In this document: positions 48,184-59,650 of the stretch, one piece after another | How positions within the stretch are numbered: the first letter of the stretch is position 1 | How the letters are laid out: each line of letters opens with the position of its first letter | Assembly (NCBI RefSeq): GCF_030052815.1 | Contig: NC_079495.1 | Coordinates: 43,715,651 to 43,779,650 of the forward strand | DNA from: Hevea brasiliensis | Taxonomy: Eukaryota; Streptophyta; Magnoliopsida; Malpighiales; Euphorbiaceae | DNA length: 64,000 nt | Direction of reading: 5' to 3' | Notes under the pieces: model-generated | The model's input: only the letters and a program-made list of their open reading frames with translations | What the model was told of the DNA's origin: nothing | Databases searched by the model: none | Position numbers and translations under genes: made by a program

Positions 48184-49710
48184 GTGTCACCTTGGGGAGC
48201 ACCAGTATTATTTGTGAAGAAAAAGGATGGTACTCTCTGCCTATGCATAGGCTACAGACAGTTGAATAAGGTGACCATAAAGAATAGATATCCTCTGCCA
48301 CAGATCGATGATTTATTTGATCAGTTGAAGGATGCAACTGTATTCTCCAAAATTGACTTGAGATCGGGCTACTACCAGTTGAGGGTGCAGGAGCAAAGTA
48401 TTCCTAAAATTGCCTTTAGGACTCGGTATGGCCACTATGAGTTCTTGGTAATGCCATTCGGGTTGACTAATGCTCCAGCTGCTTTTATGGGCCTGATGAA
48501 CACTATCTTCAGGCCATATTTGGACCAGTTTGTTGTGGTGTTCATTGATGATATTTTGGTGTATTCAATGAATACAGAGGAATACGACAAGCACTTGAGG
48601 ATAGTATTGCAGACTTTGAGGGAGAAGCAGTTGTATGCTAAACTGTCGAAATGTAAGTTTTGGCTAAAAGAGATTTCATTTTTGGGGCATATTGTATTTG
48701 CAGAAGGTATCCAGGTGGATCCTAGCAAAGTTGAAGCCATTCTTAATTGGAAGCCACCCAAAAATGTCACGGAAGTTCAGAGTTTCCTTAGTTTGGTCGG
48801 GTATTACCGAAGGTTTATGAAGGGATTCTCCATGCTAGCATCTCCACTGACCAAGCTACTTAGGAAGGATGTAAAATTTCAGTGGACTGATCGATGCCAG
48901 GAAAGTTTTGATGAGTTAAAGAGGCGTTTAACTGAAGCTCCAGTCTTAACCTTGCCCACTTTGGGTAAGGAGTATACCATATACAGTGATGCTTCTCATA
49001 ACGGATTAGGTTATGTGTTGATGCAAGATAGAAACATCATTGCCTATGCTCCACGCCAGCTTAAACCGCATGAGAGGAATTATCCTACACATGACTTAGA
49101 GCTAGCAGCCATTGTCTTTGCCTTGAAGATCTGGAGACATTACTTGTATGGAGAGAGATGTTATATATGCACAGATCATAAAAGTTTGAAATACTTAGGC
49201 ACACAGAAGGAGTTAAATTTGAGGCAGAGGAGATGGTTAGAGTTGATAAAAGATTATGATTGCTTGATAGACTATCAGCCTGGAAAGGCAAATGTTATAG
49301 TTGATGCTTTAAGTAGCAAGACTAAGGCTGGTTTGAGGGTTTCTCCATTGTCCATGGTGCATGAGTTAAGGGCATTGCATGCTAATTTAGAGATTAATGA
49401 AGAAGGGCAGATGGTAGCTACTTGGCAAGTGAAGCTAATGCTGGCAGAACAAATTAAAGCAGTTGCACAGAAGGATGATAAGTATGTCAAGTTAATGGAA
49501 GAGGCTTCGGATGGCAAGAAACCAGAATTATCAGTAAATGATGAGGGCTTGTTGTTATATAAGGGCAGAATAAGCATTCCTGAGAATGTTGAACTGAGGC
49601 ATACCATTTTAAAGGAAGCACGTGATTCACCTTTTGCAATGCACTCTGGTGGAACCAAAATGTACAGAAGTGTGAAAGAGCACTATTGGTGGAGAGGAAT
49701 GAAGAAAGAC
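48184..49710 (+). pseudogene. TK-e RT, RNase H and integrase zinc finger (509 codons open)
   Basis: One frame runs from RT ([45 protein letters not shown] at 48541-48552) through the thumb ([14 protein letters not shown]), RNase H ([39 protein letters not shown]) into the integrase zinc finger ([25 protein letters not shown]). The reading breaks at 49711 where S5 begins; the ORF's last nine codons (to 49737) are S5 sequence. In the zinc finger the second His is kept (AMHSGG). This is the longest uninterrupted Tekay reading in the window. Confidence 0.93.
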
Positions 49711-52700
49711 TGTAACACCCCTATTTACATAGCCTAGTAAATTTCACTGTTCTAGTGATCAGTGTCGGTTCGGACAAGTATGGGGATTAGAACCACACTT
49801 AAGACAACTAGATAAGCCATAAACACAAATAATTAGTAATTGTCATTAGTTAAGTATAAATAAGAAAAACAGAACATAAGAAGTTAAATGAGCTGAGAGT
49901 CATAGCGATGGGTGACCTTCTCAGGAAGGATTACAAAGTCGACTTAAACTCAAATTTCAAACCGTAAAATGTGACACTGTGGTCCTTAGGACCATTACGA
50001 ACACAGTAGAAAAGAGAAAATCACGAAAAAAAATTATTAAGCCAGTCAAATAATTAGGTCAGGAAGCCGAAAGAAATATTGAATTATTTGCAAACCGGGT
50101 CGAATCGGCGAGGGGCAATTTGGTCAATTGACCCCGAGAGCTGACTCCTGACCTGGCTGTTAAATAAAATCGAAGAAAAGAAAATTTCAGAATCGGGTAT
50201 TAAATTAAAGAACTAATGGAAAAAAAAGTGAAAAAGGTGATGACATCATGCATGATGTAATAAACATAATAATAAACAATTAAATTTTGGATAAATTATA
50301 GGTCTTCCATAAGGATAAGTTTATAAAAAAAAAAAGAAAGAGAAAAAAAGTAAAAAGAGTTGTCTTCCTCACCATTGCCGTCTCTCTCTCACTCTTTCCC
50401 TTACTCTCACTTAAACCTCCATTGAAGCTCACTTTGAGCTTAGAGAAAACTTAAATTCAGCCATAGAGATAGTAAGCTCCTTATTTAAACCTTGTGTATG
50501 AGCTTTGGAAGGAAGATTGAAGAAGCAAAGGAAAGGAAAGAAAGAAGAGAATTGAAGAAATTGGAGGTAAGTAATCTAGTTTGAGAAATTTAGTTTCTTA
50601 GTTATGTTTTTAGTTTAACTAACCTAGAACTCAACTTAAAAATGAAAGTAAACACTTGTTAAGGGACCATAGGAAATTCAGCCAGCCTAAGGAGATATTG
50701 GATTTGATGGAAAATATTGGAATTAAAGTGTTAGAGAAGTTGGGTTAAGTGTGTATATGTGATTTGTGTAGTTGGATTGCATGAATTGTGATGATTAGAC
50801 AAATTAGGGTTTTGGCACCTAGGGTTTTGAAAGCCAAAAATGTGAAAATTGGTCAATTGGTGTCTTTGACCTTGTTTGAGATGAAAAATGGCCATTTGTG
50901 ACCAATTGAGATGTGTTGGAAGTGTTGGAAGTGAGTTTGAATTCGGATTGAAAATGGTAATGCTGCAGGCAGCATGACCAAGGTCCCTTTGAGGGACCAA
51001 AACTGAAAATTTACAAGTCCAATTGGTATGAGACCAATTGAGAATGAAAATAGACACAAAATGACACAATTTTCATTTAGGAATCATTCCCAAAAAGTGA
51101 CCAAAACCTAGTGAACAAATTGACCAAATCCGGATTTTTGCAGTCTAACCTGTACAAAAATGACCAAATGAACAGTGTTTGTTCATTTGGCCATAACATG
51201 GGCTAGACAAGTCTAAATGACCTGAAATTTTACCAGTGGACAGCTGAGATATAGACCTAAAACTTTCATGAAGAACACTAATCCAAATTATGCACTTAAC
51301 CAAGTCATTTAGCCACCCAAAATTGGTGACCTAAAACTACCAAAACCAGAATTTGCCTAGAAATCTGGGTTAAGTCCAATCCGGCAGCCATGATTCAAAT
51401 AGCTATAACTTGAGCTACAAAACTCCAATTGGAGTGATTCAAAAAGGAGAATAAAGTTAAGACAATAGGAAACATTTTCTATGAAGAAAATTTTGCCAAA
51501 TTATAACAGCAAATTGACCAATGGAACAGTGCAACATAAGACACCAAAACTAAAAAATTACAATTTTGCCTAAAAGACCTAAGTTTTGAGAAAACAATCA
51601 AAACCAAAAAATTTAGTGACCAAAATGTAGTATGTGGGTAAAGTTGGAATTCCCATACCTATTAAGCCTTAGAAAGTCAATAAATTGACTTGAATAGTGT
51701 AGTGAATAGTAACCCCGAAACACAAATTTTAAAGAACGTTAAGTTTAGCATATATAAGCTAGATAAAAGTGAATTTGAATTTATTTTTGGATTTATGCTA
51801 AGTTATGGTACTGAAACACTGTGAAACTATGTGTTTCAGCTGAAAAAGGCTCAGAAAGTCTAAGAGACTGAGTCAAGGCCTAGAGGCGACTCACGTCAGG
51901 TTTGTGCACAATAAACCCTATTTAAGCATTTTATCATTGAAAAATGGATTTAGTATGCAGTATGAGTTAAGAACTTTTGTGTTGCCACTTTGTGAATGAA
52001 AATGTAACTTTGGAAATTGATTTGATTTTTGTATGCAATATTTGAATAAATTGTTTTAATTTGATTTCGGATTCACACTTAGCCTGACAGTACCATATTA
52101 TTCCCCCATTTATAGGGTTGAGATCGATTATTTTCCTCCCTCTCTGGTTTACCAGTTATGGTTGTAGATTGGATGAGTACTCATTAGCTAGCTAGCCACC
52201 TCCCTCATTGATTTCGATTAGTGAGGTTGTAGATTATTTTGTCGTGGTGTACAACGCGGCATTGATCGAAAATTTTGTGTCATGGCTTAAGTTGTATATA
52301 AATTAGCAACACTGTGTTTATTAAATTATTTGACCAAAATTGTGCTATTATAAGTTTTTATAATTTGTGAAATATGATTGTGAAATATTTAATTTGTGAT
52401 TTGTCAATGAATGTTTTATGTACTGCATTTAAAATTTTTATTGTGCACCACTGAGTATTTTTATACTCAGCAATAGCTTATTTTGCTATCGCAAATAAGA
52501 GCAAGGAGAAAGTAGCAAAGTGAGCTGCTACTAATATTGAGGACTTCACTAATCCTTTTTGTACGGGTATTTATTTATACCCTTGTAATTAATTGATATA
52601 AATATTCTAATGTTTATGTATCAATGTAAAGTTGAGCAATTGTATAATAAATTGTAATAATATTATTTTTGTATTTAATATCTGTAAATTAATCTTGTGA

Positions 52701-53142
52701 ATGTAAATTAGCTTTATTAAATGAAATGATGAAATATTTTGAGATGACAAATTGGGATTAAATTGTGGAATTATTTTGAAGTGGAATTAACTTGAGTTAT
52801 GTTGAATTGAGATTATTTGGAGGTTGGGAGTTGTGGAAAAAAATTATTGGAAGTGTTTTTACAGGTTTTTGAAGAACTGTTTTCTCCATATACAGACGAC
52901 ACTCTGCCGAAATATTTATAAAATTTGCGGAAGAATAAAATGGACAAAAATTTTTACTAATTTTGACACTTCAATTAAATGTTTTTAATTCCTACCAACA
53001 TGCTCACCACTTCCAAAATGTGAGAAAATGGTTTTAAAATCCCTTGTAGTGCACTTAATGAATTATCGGTAGGTGAAGTTCGGTAGTTCATTAGGTATTC
53101 TACAGGATCATGTTATGCCTTACAGAGGGGTAAGGTGTGACA
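49711..53142 (+). repeat. S5: solo Tekay-type LTR, 3432 bp, in TK-e integrase
   Basis: It runs TGTAACACCCCTATTTACAT to GGGGTAAGGTGTGACA with perfect AAGAC duplications (49706-49710 and 53143-53147). Joining the flanks restores M-K-K-D-I-A-E-Y. This is a distinct LTR family (GTCGACTTAAACTC region). H1 is the strongest of all at 52451-52470, H2 is weak at 52897-52909 with one mismatch, and the U5 stem is at 53111-53142. Confidence 0.95.
52451..52470 (+). other. LTR hairpin H1 in S5
   Basis: CTGAGTAT-TTTT-ATACTCAG is a perfect 8-bp stem. The donor-like site seen in other copies reads CGCAAATAAG here and is lost. Confidence 0.65.
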
Positions 53143-53207
53143 AAGACATTGCAGAATATGTTGCCAAATGCCTAACTTGTCAGCAAGTAAAGGCAGAACA
53201 CCAAGTG
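53143..53207 (+). pseudogene. TK-e integrase continuation between S5 and TK-f
   Basis: After the AAGAC duplication the reading is [20 protein letters not shown], giving the two Cys of the zinc finger. It is cut at 53208 by TK-f. Confidence 0.9.
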
Positions 53208-53820
53208 TGTGACACCCCTTACCCGTCTACAGTATATCCGAGTAAGCTATGTCACACGGTGTACCGGAACACTCTATTTTATCTTAATTAATTTTCATCA
53301 TAATTTTGAACATAATTTGTGAAATATAATCTATTTAAGTCATTTGTTGAAATTTTAATTTATTTGAGGTTTCAAAAATTTTATAGAAAATCCGGCAGAG
53401 TACCGGCTAAAAATGGAGAAAACAGTTCTTCGGAACATGTGAAAAACACTTCCAATAATCATATTCAATCATCTCAAACTCCAATATCAAAATCTCAACA
53501 TTTTTCAATTTCATTTCTCAATCATTCATCTCATGTGATAATCATGTATAAATCACAGATAAACATTCACTTTTCCATTCACAAACACAATTCTCATTAT
53601 TTACATGAACATCAAAATACATTTCATAAGTGCAATTACATATGAGAAAATAAAAATTAGTTACAAAATATCAAAATGAAACCTAGTGTCCTACCAATGC
53701 ACTGAAGATGGTGAGGTGACACGGACACTATGCAGAGCTGCAGGATGGACTCACCCAGTCTGTGGTCTACTGGGCTCTCGATCAGTATCTCCAGAACCTA
53801 CGCGTGGCAAAAGCAACGCG

Positions 53821-53838
53821 CTAAGCAATAATGCTTAG
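53821..53838 (-). other. LTR hairpin H1 in TK-f 3' LTR
   Basis: CTAAGCA-ATAA-TGCTTAG is a perfect 7-bp stem, repeated at 61727-61744 in the 5' LTR. Confidence 0.65.
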
Positions 53839-55738
53839 TGGTGCAATAATAAAATAAAAGGAATAGTAGAAAATAAATATGTATTGAATGTATCGATGTT
53901 TTACTGGTTTTGTACTTGTTATAATTATTTATTTTGTTAACTTTATCCACTTTCATTCTTTTGGTTGCCCAAGTAACCTATACTGGACGACTGGACTGGA
54001 TAAACGGGTAAACTGGCACTGGGTATCTAGTACCTCGGGCCGTCACACCATCGGTCACATATGCATCTCCCGGTGTGCAACAGAACAGCTAATAAGCTGT
54101 AATGACCATAGGCACAAGGCCAAATATCAACACAATGTCAGAATGGCCAAAAGCCATGAAATCACAAAATGGCATAATGCCATGTGCAGTACTGCTAGCT
54201 GAACCCTATTGGCATGCCAAACTATCCAAACAAATCTTGTTAGGTATACTAGGGCATTTGATACTTTTAAATTCTTCAATTTTTGAATTTCAAGTTTTGG
54301 TGTCACTATTCACTCCATTGGTCAACAAAAATATTGACTTTTGGATAGAAAATAGGTACATTGGTTTTAACACCCCCAATGTACCACATTTTGCATTCAA
54401 AACTTGTTGGAATTAATCACCAATACCATTTCTAAGCTTAGAACTAAGGGAGCAGAATTTTCAGTTTTTGTACCCTAACTTTACTGTTCCATTAGTGACT
54501 ATTACAGTGGGAATTTGAGGAAATGGTAAACATGAAAGTTGTTTCTTATTTTGTCTAGTAGAATTAACTTTTTTGAATCACTCCATTTGGAGTTTTCTAA
54601 CTCCAGTTATGGTCCAAAAACCACAGCTGGCCGGATTGAAAAACTGCAGAATTGACCATATCTACAATGCAGTGAACAGTGACTGAAACTGCCTTGTTGG
54701 ATATGTTCTGGCCATAATTTGGGGTAGGTTTCTTCATAAAAGTTGTTTGTCTATATCTTAACTTATTTCTGTAAAAATTTCAGGTCAATTGGCCCATTCT
54801 ACAATGAATTATGGCCAAATGAACAATTACTGTTCATTTGGTCATTCTGCAGATTCTGGTTGCAGGACATCCGGGTTGGGGCCAGTTTTTGGTCCACTTG
54901 CTTTGGTCTTTTGGGCATGGTTTCTTCACCAAAATTGTGCCATTATGTGTCTAGTTTCATGTCCAATTGGACAAACACCAATTGAACCTACACAGCCAGA
55001 GTTATGGCAGTCCAAACAGGCTGGACTCACAGCCTCCCCTGCTGCCCTCACTAGGTAGCATACCATTTCAGTTTGTAATACTCTAATTCACTTCAAATTA
55101 TGGTCAACTTACCTCAAATGGTCACTAATTGACCATTAGAATGTTCACTCATCATTTCATAAGCTAAGTCCGAATTTCACTCCCAAAACCCTAATTCCCA
55201 TTTCAATTTCACACTAGTTACCTTAGTTAACTAACTAATTCATTATCCACATAAATATATACTTTAAACACCCTCTCTAGTCTACTTTAAGTCCATCTAA
55301 ACAATCAAAATCATGACCCTCACTAGGCTTCCGAATTCCATGGGATGCATATGCCTAAGTTTTACTTTATTTAAGTTACACTTTCATGCTCAATTCAAGT
55401 CCCTAACATGGAATAAGAAAGATTTATGTATAAATAGGCACTAACCTCTTGTAGGGCAGAATTTTCCAAGCTTAAACTTCACTTTCTTTCCTTTTCTAGG
55501 TTGCCAAACACTTTATCAAGGTTGGGTGACCAATTTTAGTGAAGGGAGTTAAAGGTTTTGGGGTAAGGTTAGAGAGATTTTCAAGCTTGAATGAAGAAGG
55601 AGATGAGGGCTTCCATGGTGGTGCGGCTGGAATGGAGAAGAAGATGGCTGATAGGTTTTTTAATTTCTTTGGTCCCAATTGTCTCTTTTATTAGTTAATT
55701 AAATTGTTGTTTAATTGTGATTGGTGGGAACTTTTAAA

Positions 55739-55757
55739 TGACATCATAATGATGTCA
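55739..55757. promoter_or_regulatory. TGACATCA palindrome in TK-f LTR U3
   Basis: TGACATCA-TAA-TGATGTCA is a perfect inverted repeat resembling paired bZIP (TGACnTCA) sites. It recurs at 63644-63662 and in altered form at 10940-10958, 22254-22272, 31633-31650 and 50241-50260. Confidence 0.5.
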
Positions 55758-56297
55758 TTATTTGCATTATATTAATTTTTCTTTTCTTTTCTTTTCTACT
55801 AACTTTAAATTAATTTTTCATCAACATTAATTCATATTTTTTGTCATAATAATTATTTACTCAACTGGACAAGTCGGCCAAAAATCGCCTCTGAAGGCGA
55901 AATGACCAAAATGCCCTCCGTTTGGCTTAACGGGTCAAAATTGTCTGTACCGATTGAAAAATTTTTCTAAATATTTTCTTGGCATTCTAATGCCATAGGG
56001 ACCTCAATGACCCTTCTCTGGAGTCCCAAAAATTATTTTATGAATTTTCCCTGTCGAGGGCTCCTAGTTGCGAGAACCGCAACTTCCCTCTGGGTTACCC
56101 ATCGCTTGGGCACCGGCTCATTTAACTTGGTTGTATTTTATTTCTAAAATTTTTTCTAAATTTTTCTTATTAATATTTGAGTTAATTATGGTTCCTCACT
56201 TTAATTTAAATATTTTTCCAGACGTTCTAGCTGTCCGGACCAACACTGGTCACCGGAACAGTAGAATGTACAGAGTTACTACAGGGAGGGTGTTACA

Positions 56298-56311
56298 ACT
56301 CTTCCCCTCTA
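56298..56311 (-). other. TK-f polypurine tract
   Basis: On minus, TAGAGGGGAAGAGT lies directly before TGTAACACCCTCCC of the 3' LTR. Confidence 0.88.
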
Positions 56312-56935
56312 ATTTAAATTTCGTCCTCGAAATTTACCTGATGCAAACAGTTGAGGGAACTGTTGCCTCATCGTCTCTTCACTTTCCCAAGTTGCCTCCT
56401 CGGTGTTGTGGTGCCTCCAAAGCACTTTCACCAGTGGAATCTACTTATTTCTCAACTCTTTTACTTCCCGAGCCAGGATCCGTAGAGGTTCTTCTTCATA
56501 TTTCAAATCCGGTTGTATTTCTATTTCTTCCCTGGAGATGACATGTGAAGGATCTAAGCGGTATCTTCTGACCATGGACACGTGGAACACATTGTGGATC
56601 TTGTCCAGCTCTGGTGGTAAAGCTAACCTATAGGCCATTGGACCCACACGTTCAATGACTTCATATGGGCCAATGAACCTAGGGCTTAACTTACCTTTTC
56701 TTCCAAACCTCAATACCCTCTTCCACGGTGACACCTTGAGGAACACTTTGTCGCCAACCGCATATTCTATTTCTTTTCTCTTTAGGTCGGCATAAGATTT
56801 CTGTCTATCTGAGGCAACCTTCAGATTGGCTTTGATTAGTTTCACTTTCTCCTCAATCTGCTTTACCAGGTCTGGCCCTACCAGTTTGTCTTCGCCCAAT
56901 TCAGTCGGCCTGCTGAGTTCTACATTTTCTCCCAT
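56312..56935 (-). pseudogene. TK-f integrase C-terminus and chromodomain
   Basis: Frame 56441-56935 reads KSYADLKRKEIEYAVGDKVF, GKLSPRFIGPYEVIERVG, NVFHVSMVRRYRLDPSHVI and EEEPLRILAREVKELRNK, then a TAG. Past the stop, in the same frame, PLVKVLWRHH and EEATWESEETMR complete the chromodomain, and the frame ends in KFRGRNLN next to the PPT. The first residues (about 56880-56935) do not match the family and follow a deletion/frameshift. Confidence 0.88.
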
Positions 56936-57400
56936 ACGATTGCTTCATATGGGGCCAATTGGATACTAGATTGGTAGATATTGTTGTATGCAAATTACGC
57001 GATGGGAGGTATCTATCCCAACTTCCCTCAAACTCAATGACACAACTCCTCAGCATATCCTCAAGGACCTGACATATATTTCATGTTATTGTTATCATTT
57101 TAGTTCAATAGTTGTATTAATTCAATTGATTCAATTGTTTACCTGGATTACTCTTTCTGATTGCCCATCCATCTGAGGATGAAAAGCTGTGCTGAAGTGG
57201 AGTTGTGTACCCAAGGACTCATGCAACTTCTTCCAAAATCTCGATGTAAACCTTGGGTCTCAATCAGATATGATGGAAAGTGGAATTCTATGCAGTCTAA
57301 CTATCTCACTGATATACAATTCTACTAACTTCTCCAGTGAGTAGTCAGTCCTAACTGGCAAAAAGTGTGCTGACTTTGTCAATCTATCAACTATCACTCA
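56936..57400 (-). pseudogene. TK-f integrase core with intron-like insertion
   Basis: On minus the sequence encodes [23 protein letters not shown] residues, SIISD then a stop then [23 protein letters not shown], and, after 74 bp of AT-rich sequence (57069-57142), [21 protein letters not shown]-c reads straight through at the same place. The first Asp lies in the neighbouring frame and the second Asp region carries a TGA. After SWDR the match to the family ends in rearranged sequence until about 56935. Confidence 0.8.
57069..57142 (-). other. 74-bp GT-AG intron-like insertion in TK-f integrase
   Basis: On the coding strand: CCAG|GTAAACAATTG...ATATATGTCAG|GTCCTTGAG. Removing 74 bp restores Q-V-L-E-D-M-L in frame. 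CAGGT is present at both edges, so it could equally be a 69-bp insertion flanked by a 5-bp duplication. It is strongly AT-rich, unlike the flanking exon-like sequence. Confidence 0.7.
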
Positions 57401-57793
57401 TACTGCATCATGTTTCTTCTGGGTAAGAGGTAGACCACTTACAAAATCCATGGTTACCCGATCCCATTTCCATTCAGGTATGCGTATAGGCTGTAGCAAA
57501 CCTGATGGAACTTGATGTTCTGCCTTAACTTGCTGACATGTCAAGCATTTAGTCACATAGTCAGCTATATCCTTCTTCATACTAGGCCACCAATACTGAA
57601 GCTTCAGATCATGATACATTTTTGTACTTCCTGGGTGCATAGCATAAACACTGGTATGTGCCTCTTTCAGAATACTAGCCTTCAATTCCCCATCATCTGG
57701 TACACATACTCTTCCTTTGTAGTACAGACACCCATCTGCTTTCACCTCATAGTCAGTTGCTTTTCCCTCTGAGATTTTGCGCATAATAGCCAT
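57398..57793 (-). pseudogene. TK-f integrase zinc finger and start of core
   Basis: 131 codons: [56 protein letters not shown] (HHCC), WDRVTMDFVSGLPLTQKKHD with the first catalytic Asp. It ends after HDAV at a stop where Trp is expected (V-W-V-I-V-D). It is separated from RNase H by a frameshift near 57800. Confidence 0.9.
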
Positions 57794-57800
57794 TAATTTT

Positions 57801-58372
57801 TCATCTGCCTTTTGCCCATCTAAAATCTGTCAGAGCAGTGTTTGGCCTCACTTGCAACTCAGCCAAAATAGCTCCATCTCGAACCAAAGATAGACGGGCA
57901 TTCAATGATCTCAAAGCTGTGATGGATTTTCTGCTCAAAGCATCAGCAACTACATTTGCTTTCCCAGGATGGTAGTCAATTACACAATCATAGTCCTTCA
58001 GGAACTCAATCCATCGTCTCTGTCTAAAGTTGAGCTCCTTCTGGGTTGGCAAGTATTTTAGGCTTTTGTGGTCCGTGTAAATGTAGCACTTTTCACCATA
58101 CAAGTAATGCCTCCATATCTTGATCTGAAGATAATTGCTGCAAGCTCTAGATCATGGGTAGGGTAATTCTGTTCATGTGGCCTTAGCTGTCTGGAAGCAT
58201 AAGCGACCACCTTTCCCTCTTGCATCAATACACACCCTAACCCATTATGAGAGGCATCACTATAGACCACAAAGTCCTTTCCTGACACTGGCTGTGTTAA
58301 CACTGGTGCCTCTGTCAACATAGCCTTCAACTTCTCAAAACTGGTCTGACACTTGTCATTCCAGTCTGACAT
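57801..58372 (-). pseudogene. TK-f RNase H, one frameshift
   Basis: Frame 58058-58372 reads [39 protein letters not shown] and then shifts after AAII. Frame 57801-58103 continues with [20 protein letters not shown] and [21 protein letters not shown] one-base-type indel near 58110 separates them. The catalytic Asp of YSDAS and TDHKS is retained. Confidence 0.9.
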
Positions 58373-59132
58373 TCTTGTGTAACAACTTGGTCATTGGAGC
58401 AGCTATTAAGGAAAATCCCTTCACAAATCTCCTGTAATACCCAGCTAGCCCCAAGAAGCTTCTGACCTCAGTTGTATTCCTGGGAGGCTTCCATTCCATC
58501 ACTGCTTCTATTTTCTTAGGATCCACTCTAATCCCATCAGTTGACACTATGTGTCCAAGGAATGCAATCTCATTCAACCAGAAGTCACACTTGGACAACT
58601 TAGCATACAGCTTCTTTTCTCTCAGGGTTTGCAGAACAATCCTCAAATGTTCATCATGTTCTTCTCTGGTCTTGGAATACACCAAAATATCATCAATAAA
58701 GACCACTACGAACCGATCTAAGTGTGGATGGAAGATACGGTTCATAAGGTCCATGAATGCTGCTGGTGCATTTGTTAGGCCAAAGGGCATCACCAGAAAC
58801 ACATAATGCCCATACCGAGTCCTGAATGCAGTCTTTGGCACATCTACATCCTTCACCCTCAACTGATGATACCCTGATCTGAGATCAATCTTGGAAAATA
58901 CTCCTGCTCCCTTCAACTGATCAAACAGATCATCAATTCTAGGCAACGGATATTTGTTCTTCACAGTCACTTTATTCAACTGCCGGTAATCGATACATAG
59001 CCTCAAAGTCCCATCCTTCTTCTTTACAAACAGCACTGGAGCTCCCCACGGTGACACACTAGGGCGTATGAACCCCTTATCAAGCAACTCTTGCAACTGA
59101 GTTTTCAACTCCCTCAATTCAGTGGGTGCCAT
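58356..59132 (-). pseudogene. TK-f reverse transcriptase (258 codons open)
   Basis: Complete RT fingers, palm and thumb: [64 protein letters not shown] at + 58689-58700, [40 protein letters not shown]. It ends by frameshift at NVRLE just before the [14 protein letters not shown] segment. The start at Met 59132 ([10 protein letters not shown]) is internal; a frameshift near 59150 separates it from protease. Confidence 0.93.
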
Positions 59133-59158
59133 CCTATAAGGAGCAATAGAAATGGGTG

Positions 59159-59650
59159 TCAGATCTTTGCAGTTGTCTCAATAGCAAATTCGACTTCCCT
59201 TTCTGGTGGCAAACCAGGCAATTCTTCAGGAAATACATCTAGAAAGTCTCTTACTGTGGGTATGTCACACAAATCTGGCTTAGCCTGCCTAGTATCCACC
59301 ACATGTGCTAGGTAGGCTTCACAGCCTTTTCTCATCATTCTTCTTGCAACTGTGGCTGAGATGACATTGGACAAGAAATCTGTCCTTTCCCCCACAACTG
59401 TGATCTCATTACCCTCAGAAGTTTTCAGAGAAATTCTCTTCAATTTGCAATCAACTATTGCCTGATGACGTGACAACCAGTCCATTCCCAAAATCACGTC
59501 AAACTCATGGAAAGGCAACTCAATCAGTCCGCCAAGAATTCATACCCTGAATCCTTAACGCAACCCTTGTACACTTTGTTCACTACCACACTGTGTGGCC
59601 CAATGGATTAGTGACCGTAATGTCTTGGTCACTCTCCCTACTAGTATCCC
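59159..59650 (-). pseudogene. TK-f protease
   Basis: Frame 59159-59518 gives MPFHEFDVILGMDWLSRHQA, VVGERTDFLSNVISATVARR and the linker DIPTVRDFLDVFPEELPGLP. Upstream, NPLGHTVVVNKVYKGCVKDS and EFLADLIEL are readable in other frames to about 59640. The active-site segment (near 59680-59700) reads V-D-P-D with a base lost before T-H-S-Y, so the D-x-G triad is destroyed. Confidence 0.85.

Larger units (their letters stand above)
42699..53207 (+). mobile_element. TK-e: Tekay chromovirus, 5' LTR to integrase, interrupted
   Basis: 5' LTR 42699-46068, PBS 46077-46088, gag, protease, RT, RNase H and the start of integrase to 49710. The integrase is interrupted by S5 and resumes at 53143-53207 ([20 protein letters not shown]). 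It is interrupted again by TK-f at 53208, so the rest and the 3' LTR are outside the window. It is the same subfamily as TK-c. The left flank is TTTAG. Confidence 0.92.
53208..56297 (-). repeat. TK-f 3' LTR, 3090 bp
   Basis: On + it runs TGTGACACCCCTTACCC to GGAGGGTGTTACA. The U5 stem is at 53208-53256, H2 at 53392-53406, H1 at 53821-53838 and the TGACATCA palindrome at 55739-55757. Confidence 0.95.

Noticed and set aside
54743..55058. ORFs repeated at 62478-62912 (MNYGQMNN-like peptides)
   Set aside because: They lie in TK-f LTR modules on the strand opposite to the element, are repeated because the LTRs are copies, and are not part of gag or pol.
56068..56541. + strand ORF of 157 codons
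   Set aside because: It is antisense to the TK-f chromodomain and spans the LTR border; it is a shadow frame.
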